A stretch of DNA of 64,000 nt from Deroplatys truncata. Taxonomy: Eukaryota > Arthropoda > Insecta > Mantodea > Mantidae. The position numbers and the translations under genes were made by a program. Within the stretch, counting starts at the first letter, position 1, and each line of letters begins with the position of its first letter. This document shows, one piece after another, positions 31,366 through 42,975 of the stretch. The stretch lies in NCBI GenBank assembly GCA_030765065.1, contig CM060989.1, forward strand, positions 42,027,501 to 42,091,500, given 5' to 3'. The notes beneath the pieces were generated by a model. The model saw only the letters and a list, made by a program, of their open reading frames with translations, was not told the origin of the DNA and ran no database searches.

Positions 31366-32865
31366 GGCATGCATAAAGTGTGGTAACAGAGCTGCTTATG
31401 TAGGTACTGACAAAATCTAGCCACATCTCCTACCGCCGTGACCACCTATGTTTTAATGCATAATTCTAGCCACTGGATTGGCAGGGTACTTTACCTTCCC
31501 AAGTATGGCCGAACTGCCAAAGGATAACAATACAACTTAAACCATATACAGGATCCTCAGATTTATCCGGGCGTTGCAGCACGTCAGTTGTCTGCGCATG
31601 ACGTCAATACTTTGAAGCGGGTTTATCACCAGTATCTATAGTAGTGGACTAGCTAAAGATGAATGGAAGGGGTGGATATTTACAGTTTCGAGATCACCTT
31701 AGTAAGATGGGACTTGTATCGTACCTTTTCAGTATTTACATTTGGAACTTCTTTCGCTTGCATCTCGTAAATTCGCAATCTCAGCATGTATGATGATAGG
31801 TAACTCAAATGCCTGGAACGATTTCTGTAGCGTAGTGTCTGGACTTTAAATGAAAATTAATGAAGTAACCTTTATACATATTTTCAAATGTTTCAACTTT
31901 CCTCCCCCCTTTTTTATTTGCCTTTTATCATATTTTGTCTCGGGACTTGATAAAATCTGGGCAAGTACGGAGAAGACTACATATTCGAGATTATGTATGC
32001 AAATTTGCATACGTCAGAGTAAAACTGAAATAGAATGAATAAATTTCGTGCGCAAGAATATAAAGAAGAGAAAAATCACATACAGAAAGAAGTGGGCGAG
32101 TCCATTGTTTTACCTTTGCACGCATTTTCTATGGAATAACAACAAATATGTTATACTCCATGGCATTCGCTATAAAGATCAACTGCTTTTCACTTCATCG
32201 CATCCGTAACAAAATCCAAACGCAAATTAGCAAGTCTGTTCTTTTATGAAATCTTAGTAGCATTGTAAACAAGTGTTACTGTATTCAGTGTCGTGCATAA
32301 TTGGTTTATTATGATGTGCCAATGATAGCAATGACGTAATACTGGTATTCCAAGTTGCCGTGGCTTATAGATAAAAGATAAGACCATTTTGTTGTATTAT
32401 TCTTTTCTCTGAGCAAAGAAGATGTAAAAACCTCTGTAAACTATTAGATATACAATAATTAAGTTCTGAATTTATAATTACTTACCATGTTGTGCTGATA
32501 ATATACTGCATCACAGTCTGTAACACCTACTCACTTCAATCTAAGGAAGACAATGTTTGCAAGTGACTGTCTTGGTTATCATTTCAACACGCCAAGTAAT
32601 AAATGAAATGCAGGGAGAGAAGCTAACGTCTCATTTTTCGAACATTTGAAGACGCTCTCGCATACCTATGTCAGCTATGGATCGCGAATTGTTTCACGAT
32701 TTATTTCCTACAACTTATAATACTAAAATTGCATAAAATGTTGTATCCAACTCATAGATAATATTATTGTTTCGATAAGGAACATATGGTCTCTGACGGC
32801 TATTGCTGATGCTAGGTACGATTTACACAAAAGGTAGTTTAGCGTGCTAATTACAGCAGTGGCAT
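31366..32865. other. Intergenic stretch, nothing recognised
   Basis: About 1.5 kb of AT-rich DNA with no open frame above 69 codons, no coding motif and no repeat shared within the window. Confidence 0.45.
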
Positions 32866-33420
32866 TCACAGGAACTGCTCTAATACGCGATTATTGGCCT
32901 GTATGCACGCAGCACATCGTCGAATCATTAATTGTGTGTCTGTTCGCAGACTCCTGGCAGTCCACAATGGTACCAGCAGCGACGGCAGTTCTAGCAACGG
33001 CAGTTCTTCTGTTTCCACATCGGTTTCATATACCAGCTGCTTCATATGCCCCCAGAGGAAGAAATCCAGATACCTGACCTGGGTGGCCAGGCCTTAGGGC
33101 CATCCCGACCGATCCATCGATTCCCGAAGGTGGCTCTCAGATGATTCCTCACAGCAATGCTGAAATGGGCTGGCGCTCCATCGTGCTGGAAGTACATCCT
33201 TTGTCTAACATTCAGAGGTACATCCTCCAGCAGCACAACACATGTTCCACGAAGATGCGATGCTCCGAGGCGGAATGGGAGAATATATGGTCCAATCTAC
33301 ACCAATGCGGTGTTTCCAAGTAGACCTCAGAGCCAACACAGAGCAGGTTTGAAGCTCAATGCATATTCCCAGTCAGCGACACCGACACACCACCTTACAT
33401 TAGCACAATCACAAACAGTT
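32866..33420 (-). pseudogene. Tc1/mariner-type transposase, C-terminal relic
   Basis: The minus-strand reading contains YFQHDGAPAHFSIAVRNHL, with the second catalytic Asp, and a WPPRS block (33042-33236). After a frameshift near 33045 it continues MKQLVYETDVETEE and RRCAACI to a stop at 32866-32868. The QHDGAPAH...WPPRSPDL...L.+WG pattern is typical of a group of insect Tc1/mariner elements with PRSPDLTPLD-type motifs. Here the third Asp is lost (WPPRSGIW). Upstream, EHRIFVEHVLCCW can be read to about 33420. The element's ends are not clear. Confidence 0.7.
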
Positions 33421-33531
33421 CCCTAAAATCACAAGCTTATTTCAGAGAGCAGATGTTTCTTATCGAAATGTATCTGTTTTGGTATCCTCTACCATCTGTA
33501 TTAATTTGAACGAGTAGTAACGGAGCATTCT

Positions 33532-33552
33532 GTATATATATATATATATATA
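33532..33552. repeat. (TA)n microsatellite
   Basis: A short TA run at the edge of the transposase relic, just after the word GGAGCATTCTG, which may be the terminus of that element. Confidence 0.8.
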
Positions 33553-33589
33553 CAACATACGTTCAAAAAGTGGAAATCATCACAGCATA

Positions 33590-34235
33590 GAAACGTAGAC
33601 ATAACCAGAAGCCTTAACCTAGAAATACTACTGTCTGCAGATGATGTAATATTACTGGTAGATTCTAAAAATAGCCTTTAACGTTCACTTTATCAACTAA
33701 AACCTATTTCTGAAACTTACAATATGAAAACTTCAGTAACTAAAACCAAAATTACGGATTTTGTTGGAAAAAATCATCTTCGAACTAAAACCTGCCTTTA
33801 CAATAAACCAGTAAAACAGGTTTCATCTTTTAAATATTTAGGCTTCCTTTTAAGTTATGAAGCAGAAGAAGATATTGCAACGAAACTACATAGTTTTAAT
33901 TATGTAATGAGTACAATAAATAACGTTTTCAAACCGTCTCTTGTCCAAAGACACTTGAATAAAAGCCTATAAGACCAGATCAGAGATCGGATTGCGAGAT
34001 CAGTTCTTAGTATGGAATGGAAACCTGGACTATACGACAAAGTGATGAACATCGCATCACAACCAATGAAATGAAATTCTTAAGAACTGCAGGTTACACT
34101 AAATTAGATGAGAATATGACTTTAGACATTATGGAAGAACTGAAAGGATGTCTGCAACAAGAATACCTCGGCAAATATTAAATTACCGACCAGAAGGGAG
34201 AAGATCTTTAGGCCGTGCGATAAATAGATAAAATG
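33590..34235 (+). pseudogene. LINE reverse transcriptase remnant
   Basis: A relic of the palm and thumb part of a non-LTR retrotransposon ORF2. The catalytic block reads LLSADDVILLVDS (Ala-Asp-Asp at 33637-33645). It is followed by YNMKTSVTKTKITDF, the VKQVSSFKYLGFLLSY block (33724-33972), and after a stop at 33970 by METWTIRQ and EMKFLRTAGYTK-like blocks to about 34150. The order ADD...YNMK...KTK...FKYLG...ETWT...FLR is characteristic of LINE polymerases. Several stops and frameshifts are present. The 5' part and the endonuclease domain are absent. Confidence 0.82.
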
Positions 34236-34329
34236 TGACCGTAACAACCCACTAGATCTAATACAAAGCGGTTTTTAAATTAAGTATGGTTTTTGAAGTA
34301 AGTATGGTTTTTGCCGCTGAAGCCGCGAT

Positions 34330-35359
34330 TTTTGAGTATGCGCTATCACTTTTTCCACTCATTAGGAAGCCAGTTACAAATATGAACGATCGTCACTTTG
34401 TGTTTTCCCGTTGTTAGAGGGTTTGAAAGTGTTCAAAACACAATACAATAATGAACGATGGAATGGTGAGGAAGTAGGTTAGACAGGTCGTGAAAGAGTG
34501 CATCGTGAGCCGCTAAGCACCCTACCGTTGGTGATCAAGGATAATTTGATGCAATTTTTGTAACAAGACATTCGCTAGGACAGACGTTTCACCATATCGG
34601 TGTTATCTTCGCATTTTGCACAAATTTCAAGGTCAGTCCTCTAAAACTTTGTGACAGAACGCTTAGAATTTCGGAAATTGTGCTCAAGATGGATGCACAA
34701 AAATCTTACTGATGCACAAGAACAAGCGATCTGCCGCTGCAGTGACTTTACTCGCGCGATATACTGAGGAAGGCGGTTTTTTGCTGACGTACATCGTTAT
34801 GGGTGATGGGACATGGGTGTCTCACATCGCCCCTGAATCAAAGCAACAATCCATGGAGTGGAGGCGCACATTCTCCGTGAAGAAGAAATCGAAAAAGACG
34901 ATATCCACTCAAAGGATCATGTGCACGGTTTTCTGGGACAGACAAGGTGTTTTGATAGTTGAGTTCTTGCTCAGGAATGCGACAATCAATAAAGACGTCT
35001 ATTATAAGACACTTCTAAAGCTCCGTGTGCAATACAGCACAAAAGGCATGGAATCCTTTCGTGGGGATCCATTTGGTTCATGACAATTGCCCGTCACACA
35101 CAGCCTAACTCAAGATCTGGTCGCATAATTTGGTTAGAAACAGCTCGGTCTCTCCCTGTAGTCCGGATTTGGCACCAAGCGATTTTCATCTGAAGAAATT
35201 CCTTGTTGGAAAACATTTCAAAGGCGATGATGTTGTGGAACAAGAAGTGCATCCTTGGCTTTCACCACAGGCGGCACCATTCTTTGATAATGGCATACAA
35301 AACTGGTTTCCCGTTACGACACGTGCCTGAATAACGGCGATGACTATGTGGAGAAGTAG
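34330..35359 (+). pseudogene. mariner transposase relic
   Basis: A damaged mariner transposase that lacks recognisable inverted repeats. From about 34570 the reading carries diverged linker motifs. The clearest frame, 34712-35083, contains GDGTWVSHIAPESKQQSMEW (first Asp block, with Gly for the usual Glu next to it) and IMCTVFWDRQGVLIVEFL. A frameshift near 35060-35090 leads to VHDNCPSHT with the second Asp, then SPDLAPSDFHLKKFLVGK with the third. It ends at GDDYVEK and the stop at 35357-35359. The N-terminal third is poorly preserved. Confidence 0.85.
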
Positions 35360-36148
35360 TGTAAGGTGTAAGTTAACGAATGATAATAAAATATTTGGAA
35401 AACATTGTTGGGTTATTTTTAGAACATTTTTGGTGCTTAATTTAAAAACACGCCTCGTACGTAGTAGGAAGAGGAAGACATTGAAATCAGAAGCGATCTT
35501 ATTGCCCATGTCCGTCGGGAAAAACATGCCTTTGTATGGTGAAAGAATTATCATACCCGGCTATGGCATTGCATTTTTCAGTCTGATTCTACCTCTAACC
35601 TATACACAGCATATATGGAGGAACAACTAATTATTACTGCTTTATAAGTCACTTTCGCTCTCAGTATTAGTGCTGGAATGATTTTGAAATCAAATTGAAA
35701 GACTTATGGTTTAGGGGGGAAAAATTAGTCTCTCCTTTACTACTACCCTATAATTTCACAACCAAAAAATGGCGTTAGCTCAGCATCTGAAGGAGGAAAT
35801 GGCATTTCAAGTTAGATATCGCATTTTATTTGTGTCCAGCTAGCAACTTCATATGGTGCGATTTCCGCCTTTCCTAAGTTCGTATTATTCTGCGGCCCGA
35901 GCTATTTCTCCTAACGCCAAACAGTATTATTCTTTTCCTCGCTGAAAACGTTAACAAAAACATGTCAAAAGCTTTCAGCGCTCATTATTGCTCCTGTCCT
36001 CTTGTATCTTAATCGCTGACCTCAGTATAAAAAATGCCTACGTCACTTATTACTGATTTATTAACCCTAATAAAAATTAAAATTGATGAACTAATTTACA
36101 TTTAGGTTAATTCAAACTATAAACAAATATGAGTTTATAATAAAAAAA
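35360..36148. other. Nothing recognised
   Basis: A spacer between the mariner relic and the next Rep1 copy. No motif is seen. Confidence 0.4.
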
Positions 36149-36890
36149 TCTGATGTGTTACATTGAAATGACTTCCTCTACTCTAGTACATTTTACTAAT
36201 GGGTATAAAAACATATTTTACAAAAGCTTATTTTTCTGCCCACTTCCTTTTAATAGAGATAAACCTTTGCAGAAATAGCTACATTATACGTTTCGTTATA
36301 AATACACAGGGAACAACCATAGTCAAATCTTTAAGAACTGGACGCTATATACTGGCCTAAATTCCATTATGTTTCCATGCAAACGCGGGGTACAAATGAA
36401 TGTCGACAGGGCTTTAAAAGAATCAGAAATTATGGAACAATTCTAACCATTAATAACGGATATCTGGGAAATGTCTTACGCCAAAAAAAACTTATTTAAA
36501 ATAAATCGTGAGTTTTAAAGCGATCTACATTTTTTCTCTATCGCTTAATACTTACCAGTTATACAAGATTATATAAAATTCCTTCCTAATGAAGGGAATT
36601 TCGTAGCCTGTTCCCAGAAAATTGAAGATATGCATTTTAGTTTTCATGTAAATATCTTTAATATGTGGTATTTTAATCACAGTCGTTAGATCCATTTTTG
36701 AGAAAATCGAACATTTCGAAAAATGTTCCATATAAAGTGTAGTTGTGGGTGGGGTGATTTTCTTGAAAACGTTCGTGTCGTATATGTTGGAGACACTAAA
36801 CTTAAATACCAAGTTTGGTATTTATTAAACTTTTCGTTTTTGAGTTATGCTGTTCAGTCACACACACACACACACACACACACACCTTTA
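36149..36890 (-). repeat. Rep1 copy, minus orientation, lacking hairpin end
   Basis: It starts at TCTGATGTGTTACATTGAAA after an A run and ends in the (CA)n tract at 36862-36884, where a second Rep1 in the opposite orientation begins. The pair is joined head-to-head at the microsatellite. Confidence 0.8.
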
Positions 36891-36892
36891 TT

Positions 36893-37024
36893 ACTTTCTC
36901 TACTACGTATAGTAAGTAGGGAAAGTATTGTATTCCACCCAAAAATTCGATACCGAGATTTCACAGGAAATGCATGTTTTGAGGTGCACTGAATGCACAT
37001 AAAGCATTTTTGGAAACATGTCCG

Positions 37025-37062
<38 letters not shown>

Positions 37063-37753
37063 TGTGAACAGCATTAACTCAGAAACGAACAGTCGGATAA
37101 ACACCAAACTTGGTATTTAGGTTCAGTATCTTCCAGAGATGCGACACAAAGGTTTTCAAGAAAATCCCCCACCCCAGATTACCCTTTACATGGAACATTT
37201 TTGGAAATTTTCTCAAAAATGGCTAACGATTGTGATTAAAATATCATATGTTTAAGATATTCTCATGACAAATGAAATGTATATCTCGAATTTTCTGGGA
37301 ATGTCTCCAAAGGTATTCTTCATTGTGAACGACTTTTGCATAACTGGTAAACCATAAGAGATAAGACAAAATTTTACTGCACAAAAATGTAGATCGTGTT
37401 AAAATACACAATTTATGTCATATACATTTTTTTGTTGATTGAACTATTTTCGAGATATTGCTTGTTATTCCCTTAAATTTTCCAATACTTATAATTTTAC
37501 CCAAATGGGAATTCGTTATTAATTTTTTTTGTCCTGGTAATGCAAAGAGAATGGAATACCTCACATAGGAACCAGCTCTTAAATTGTTTGACTATCGCTT
37601 AAAGCCTACCAATTCCCCTTTCATCTACAAGAAAATTAGTAATAAGATTAACATCTCGATATCTCCATTAACATGAAGCATATGGAGAATAAGCGTTTGT
37701 GGAAATAGTTTGTACAAAAGTAGAGAAAGTCGTGTGAGTGTTACACAACAGAA
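36893..37753 (+). repeat. Rep1, full-length, plus orientation
   Basis: It starts ACTTTCTCTACTACGTATAG and ends GTGTTACACAACAGAA before a run of seven T. A (GT)n tract lies at 37030-37061. At 861 bp it is one of the best reference copies. Confidence 0.88.
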
Positions 37754-37899
37754 TTTTTTTAGAGAATATAATACATACAGCGAAATAATTGAATGTAGGG
37801 TACGGGCGATCAAATATTGGATTATGAGAGTAGTATGTTATAAGGAAGAGCTTTGAATGGGAGGGGTCAAGACGTGAGCAACGAACACCAAGAGAGGAC
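37754..37899. other. Probable 5' portion of LINE relic
   Basis: G/A-rich sequence leading into the LINE C-terminal relic. No separate feature is seen. Confidence 0.3.
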
Positions 37900-38345
37900 T
37901 GGAGAGAATAGGGATGGGTAATGTATGTTTTGAAGGACTTGGAAATAGAGCGAATGTGTTGAGAAAAGTACAGAAGCGACTGAAAGATACGGAGCTACAG
38001 CGGACGCTGTCACAATGTAATAAGAAAGTATCGTTAAACTTACAGTCGAAACTTAAAACAGAATGAGATACAGAACAAAATATGTCGTCCAGAAATAGAG
38101 TCAGCAAACAAGGGCTTGCTTGGCTCAGACTGGGCTGATGGCGAGCGATCAAATTCATTAACTAGGAAGGCATAAGAATCTGTCCCTGGTGTAGGGAGGA
38201 AGAAGTTTGGATTCATATTCTGGCGCATAGTATTAAGACAGAACTGTTGAGCTGCAGCTACGCTCCCCAATGTTTATGCCGGGGTAATTATATTTAATAT
38301 TTTAGCTGCAAAACCTTTTGGCCTCACCCCGGTGTATAATAATAT
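37900..38345 (+). pseudogene. LINE polymerase C-terminus and 3' end
   Basis: The plus-strand reading, broken by stops, carries KRLKDTELQRTLSQCNKK, LAWLRLG and then IRICPWCREEE...IHILAH. The Cys-Pro-x-Cys...His-Ile-Leu pattern is the zinc-finger-like end found after the reverse transcriptase in several LINE clades. Stops interrupt it after RLG and after KFIN. The frame ends with TAA at 38297-38299, inside the conserved 3' segment. CCGGGGTAA at 38279-38287 pairs with TCACCCCGG at 38324-38332. The same 3' end, without coding sequence, lies at 3944-4040. Confidence 0.68.
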
Positions 38346-38610
38346 AGTGATCAAGAATAAGGAATTAAAATACTTAAAATACCAAGAAATAATGCCATTT
38401 CAAAGCACTTTCAAACAAAATATGGAAGCCATTTAATATTGGATATGTACCCAGGAAAAAAATTCCCCATAAAGTGAATATTTACTGACCTCACGGGAAA
38501 AACAACTTCATAGCTTCCTTCCAACACAACTTCTCAAATAGAATTGTCGCTTCCGTTTGATGTGTATTTGGAGACAAGGAATAGAACGTCCGCAAGTCCG
38601 CTTTTACAAC
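38346..38610. other. Nothing recognised
   Basis: A short AT-rich spacer between the LINE end and the tandem duplication. Confidence 0.35.
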
Positions 38611-39024
38611 CTACGCCCCTGCACAAAGCTTACATGCAAGAAGTGTCACGATTTAGTGTTAAGATATACGTTTACAGAATATCAGATGTGTAAAGTAAAC
38701 ATATTGTACATTCTTACTCATTACATACAAAATACACACACAAGGCGTATAATGTTTCAGGTTTTAGTGCTACAGTACAATCAGTAAACATCAAATTTAT
38801 GGTACATTGGAAGACTAGCAAACTGCTGAATACAAAATTTCCTCTCCTGGCTTTCTCAGCCTAGGTCACTGCACTCCTTACTAATATGCAAAGAGTGTCA
38901 AAGTTTTATGTTAAGACATACATTCACAAAACATCAAATATGTACAATAAAACATATTCTACAGTCCTACTTATTGCATACGAAATACGTACACAAAGTG
39001 TACATTACAAGTTATTATGCTAAA
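38611..39024 (+). repeat. Diverged tandem duplication, period about 250 bp
   Basis: Two copies of a ~165-bp segment lie at 38611-38775 and 38861-39024, separated by about 85 unmatched bases. Shared blocks include TGTTAAGA.ATAC, AAACATATT.TACA and CATAC.AAATAC..ACACA. Both contain ACACA-rich ends. I recognise no gene in it. Confidence 0.7.
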
Positions 39025-39376
39025 CTATGTAGCTCGTATTGGACCTAAGAGGAAGTACAAAGGCTTAAAATTTCACCCACTGCAAGTATCTAAAAAGTTA
39101 CTCGACCATTCCCATCGACGATTATTCCATCGCCAAAGGGTGCTTATAGGCTACGCAGCAAGTCCAGAACTTGGAAAGACTGTCAGCGTGAGGTTAAGGA
39201 AGTCAGTCGTTTCACATCAATTTTTTTCGAATATTAGGGGATTTTTCATCAGTTATTATGAACAAATTACAATTATAAGCTGTTCAAGATTATTGCACAA
39301 AAAATTTATAAAGAATGTGGAGGAGAGGTAAATGAAGTTAAATCGTCAATAGAGTTCCAGTTATGAATAAAAAAAG
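39025..39376. other. Unidentified
   Basis: A 104-codon frame runs from 39017 to 39331 and reads into this stretch. It is rich in basic residues but has no motif I recognise, and coding status is doubtful. Confidence 0.3.
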
Positions 39377-41068
39377 TCTGATGTGATGCATTACGTGACT
39401 TAATAGCTACACTACACATTTAGTTATAGATACAAAGCGAACAACGATAGTCAAATGTTTAAGAACTGGATGCTATATCCTGGCCTTAAAATTCCATACT
39501 CTTTCCACGACATCGCGAGGAACAACTGAAAGTTGACAGGACTTTAAGAGAAGACCAAGTAATGAACAATTCCAACCATTACTAACGAATATCTCTGGTG
39601 TTCTATTCCACAAAAAATTATTTGAAATAGATTGTGTGACTTAAAGACATCTACATTTTTACTTTCTCTACTACGTATAGTAAGTAGGGGAAGCATTGTA
39701 TTCCACCCAAAAATTCGATACCGAGATTTAACCGGAAATACATGTTTTGAGACCCCCTGAATCCAAAAAAAGCATTTTTGGAAACATGACCGTGTGTGTG
39801 TCTGTGTGCGTGTACGTGTGCGTGTGCGTGTGCGTGTGCGTGTCGGTGTGTGAAAAGCATAACTCAGAAACGAACAGTCGGATAAACACCAAACTTGGTA
39901 TTTAGGTTCAGTATCTTCCAGAGATGCGACACGAAGGTTTCCAAGAAAACCCCCCCACTCCAGATTACCCTTTACATGGAATAGTTTTCGAATATTTTAA
40001 TTTTCTCAAAAATGGCTCTAACGATTTTGATTAAAATATCGTATGTTTAAGATATTTTCATGACAAATAAAATATATATCTTGAATTTTCTGCGAATGTC
40101 TCCAAAAGTATTCTTCATTGTGAACGACTGTTGCATAACTGGTAAACCATAAGAGACAGACAAACTTTTACTACACAAAAAATGTAGATTGCGTTAAAAT
40201 ACACAATTTATGTCATATACATTTTTGTTGTTGAGTGTACCATTTTCGAGAAATTGCTTGTTATTCCCTTAAATTTTCCAATAGTTATTTTCTCAAATGG
40301 GAATTCGTTATTCATTTTTTTTCGTCTTGGATATGCAAAGAGTATTAATCTATGCCAAAGAGATATGTATGTGCTTAAAGGCTACTGTATTTCTATATTG
40401 TCGTTGTAAATATATTTCCCCTTACATCTACAAGAAACTTAGCAATAAGATAAAGTCTGCAAATGTTTATCTCGATTAACATGAAGTAGATGGAGAATAA
40501 GCGTTTGTAAAAATGGTTTGTACAAAAGTAGAGAAAGTCATGCGAGTGTAACACGTCATATTTTTTTGTGTAGTACGTTTTCGTCTATCGCTTAACATTT
40601 ACCAGTTATACAAGATTATATAAAATTCCTTCCGAATGAAGTGGACTTCAACGGCTATTCCTAGAAAGTTCAAGATATACATTTTATTTGTCATGTAAAT
40701 AATTTTAATATATGGTATTTTAATTAAAATCATTAGAGCCATATTTTAGAAAAACAATTTGAAACATATTCCATGTAAAGGGTAGTTTAGGTTGCGGGTT
40801 ATCTTGAAACTATTGTGTCTCATCTTTGGAGGGTACTGAACCTAAATAATAAGCCTGGTGTTTATCCGACTTTTCGTTTTGGAGTTGTGCTGTTCACAGA
40901 CACGCACGCACGCACGCACGCGCGCGCGCGGACCTTTCTCTACAAATGCTTTTTTTGGAGGCATTCAGGGGTCTCAAAATGTATATTTCCGGTGAAATCT
41001 CGATATCGAATTTTTTGGGTGGAATCAATACCTTCTCTACCTAATATGTACGTGGTAGGGAAAGTAAA
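39377..41068 (-). repeat. Rep1 outer copy interrupted by another Rep1
   Basis: A minus-orientation copy occupies 39377-39660 and 40561-41068. Joined, the parts read through the usual ATCTACATTTTTTGTGTAGTAC. The inner copy at 39661-40560 interrupts it at that T run. The hairpin end is slightly diverged (ACCTAATATGTACGTGGTAG). An (ACGC)n/(GC)n tract at about 40902-40930 replaces the usual CA tract. Confidence 0.82.
39661..40560 (+). repeat. Rep1 reference copy, nested insertion, 900 bp
   Basis: The ends are defined by the surrounding older copy. It starts ACTTTCTCTACT (39661-39672) and ends AACACGTCATA (to 40560), flanked by five T on the left and seven on the right. AGTAGAGAAAGT at 40527-40538 is the exact inverted copy of the first 12 bases but lies 22 bases inside the right end. 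A hairpin (TACTA/TAGTA, loop CGTA) lies at 39669-39682. The GT/GC tract covers about 39791-39850. There is no coding capacity. Confidence 0.88.
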
Positions 41069-41109
41069 TGGCACTAACGACTTAGGATTTGAGAAAATAA
41101 GTAAATCAT

Positions 41110-41449
41110 TTAAAAATTAATTTTACATAAATTATGTTCTTTAACGATATCTACATTTTTTGTACAGTAAGATTTGCCAGTTTATCATCATTCAGAATGA
41201 AGCAGGAGTCACAGGCTATTCCCAGAAAATTCAAGCTATACATCTCATTTGTCATGAAAATATCTTATATATTTGCTATTTCAATCAACATTGTTAAAGC
41301 TATTTTCGAGAAAATCAAGATTTTTCAAACATTTACCAAAAGAAAAGATTTAGGGTGGCGGGATTTTTGTTTCAGGTTGTCAAGACGTTGAACCGACTTT
41401 TCATTCATTTTGGAGTTATGACCTTAACACACACACTACTTTCTTTAAC

Positions 41450-41450
<1 letters not shown>
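41110..41450 (-). repeat. Rep1 diverged partial copy
   Basis: It resembles the Rep1 interior in minus orientation: ATCTACATTTTTTGTACAG, TATTCCCAGAAAATTCAAGC and ATTTTGGAGTTATG, followed by a short CA run. Confidence 0.6.

Positions 41451-41452
<2 letters not shown>

Positions 41453-41485
<33 letters not shown>
41453..41485. repeat. (ATT)n microsatellite
   Basis: A run of ATT trinucleotides of about 33 bp between two Rep1 fragments. Confidence 0.9.
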
Positions 41486-41486
<1 letters not shown>

Positions 41487-41499
41487 TATACTAGCTTCT

Positions 41500-42030
41500 A
41501 CAAACTATCTTACTAAAGCTGTATACGCTGACCTTAAAATTCCATACTCTCTCCATGACATCGTGAGAAACAACTGAAAATCGGCAGGTTTTTAAAAGAA
41601 TGACAAAGTAATAAACAACTCGAACTATTAAAAGCGGATATCTCAGAAATGGCTTATGTCAGAAAAAAATTACTTGAAACTGTGTGTTTTAAAGATTACA
41701 TTTTTTCGTGGAGTACGTTTTCGTCTATCGCTTAACGTTTACCAGTTATGCAAGATAATATAAATGCCCTTTCATATTAACAGGACAAGGTCTCCAAGAA
41801 AATTAAATATATACATTTTATTTCTCATGTAAATATGGTATTTAAATCAAAATTGTTAAAGTTTTTTTTTTCATAAAATCAACAAATTTCTTGTCGTATC
41901 TTTGGAAGGTACTGAACTTCAATATCAAGTTTGGTATTCATCCGACATTTCGTTTTTAAATTCTGGTCTTCACAGACACAATATAGTTAAAACGTATATT
42001 TCCGGTAAATATTCTGTATCGGATTTTGGG
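41500..42030 (-). repeat. Rep1 copy, diverged, minus orientation
   Basis: It contains the CCATACTCTCTCCATGACATC, TCGTCTATCGCTTAACGTTT and ATATCAAGTTTGGTATTCAT blocks in the expected order. The hairpin end is degraded. Confidence 0.7.
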
Positions 42031-42763
42031 TGGAATACAACAGTGCCTCTAAAAGCGAAGCAATCTGAAGAAAACTGGATTTTTTTTATTTTCTCAGATC
42101 CATTGCCTTAAGAGAGTGTCGATCAACTGAAGAACGTCTTCTATATTTGATGAATGCTATATGAGAAAAAGTTGAACAACTATGTGGGAACAGAACTGGA
42201 TTTACAGAGCCCCACCATTAAATTAGTTTTCTTCCAAACCATGAGTTGCTCAAAACAAAGAGAAAACAGCAATGTAAGGGTTTCTTGCGACATAGTGTCG
42301 CTTGCTGGACGTAAATAAATCCGAATATATCCATATTAAGGAGTCTGTGAGCTACTTGTCGGCATGCCAATATCCTTACAACATGCAGCAAATCAAAGGC
42401 GGGGGATTCTGTCGGATAAATATTAAACAGAGTAGCTTCTGTACCGCGTGGTTTCGAGTGCAGCATGTTACGAATGTTAATGGAGGCCCTGGAATTTCCA
42501 CTTTCGCTGATTAATACTCGACATCGCCCGAGGGAATCATCGTCCCTAAATTACAGAATCGCCCATCAATTTTGGGCTCGTTGCGCTGAACTGCTACCAA
42601 TATATCTGCATTCCAAAGCTCAAGTTCTTAAACGGTTGCGATGTGGATGAGAAATAGCTCTGCTTACACGCTCATTAAGATAAAATAAGTATAATTAAAT
42701 ATGAAGGTTTGATTAAATTCATATCCATGTCATTTAATTTAATTTAGATAATATTATTAATAT
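42031..42763. other. Unidentified
   Basis: Overlapping short frames on both strands at 42218-42650 have no recognised motif. The stretch immediately precedes the LINE relic and may belong to another element. Confidence 0.3.
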
Positions 42764-42975
42764 CTCTACCAAGTACACTGTCATGCATAAAAAGTGGCCC
42801 ATATTACGGAAGAAACGATCATTTATTTAAAATTAAGGGAAGGCACAGAACCGACATAGGAAACTAATTCCCTTTTGTTAATAGAACCATTGAAGATTGG
42901 AATGAATTGCCTATAGCAGCCTTTGAGGGTTATCCTCTGCCGGTGAAGAAATTTAGGACAAACCTTAATATATAA
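42764..42975 (+). pseudogene. LINE polymerase C-terminal remnant
   Basis: The plus-strand reading gives SGPYYGRNDHLFKIKGRHRT, then FPFVNRTIEDWNELP and a basic end, with the stop at 42973-42975 and one internal stop after DIGN. The R.RT.....F.F.NRTI.DWN.LP pattern is the usual extreme C-terminus of several LINE polymerases. It is a 5'-truncated insertion with only about 70 codons left. Its sequence differs from the relic at 29674, so it comes from another family. Confidence 0.65.

Noticed and set aside
38636..39024. A CRISPR-like array
   Set aside because: Only two diverged copies with a long period; there are no short identical repeats anywhere in the window and the DNA is eukaryotic in character.
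39651..39860. Minus-strand frame rich in HAHAHVHAH as a histidine-rich protein
   Set aside because: It is the translation of the GT/GC microsatellite in Rep1.
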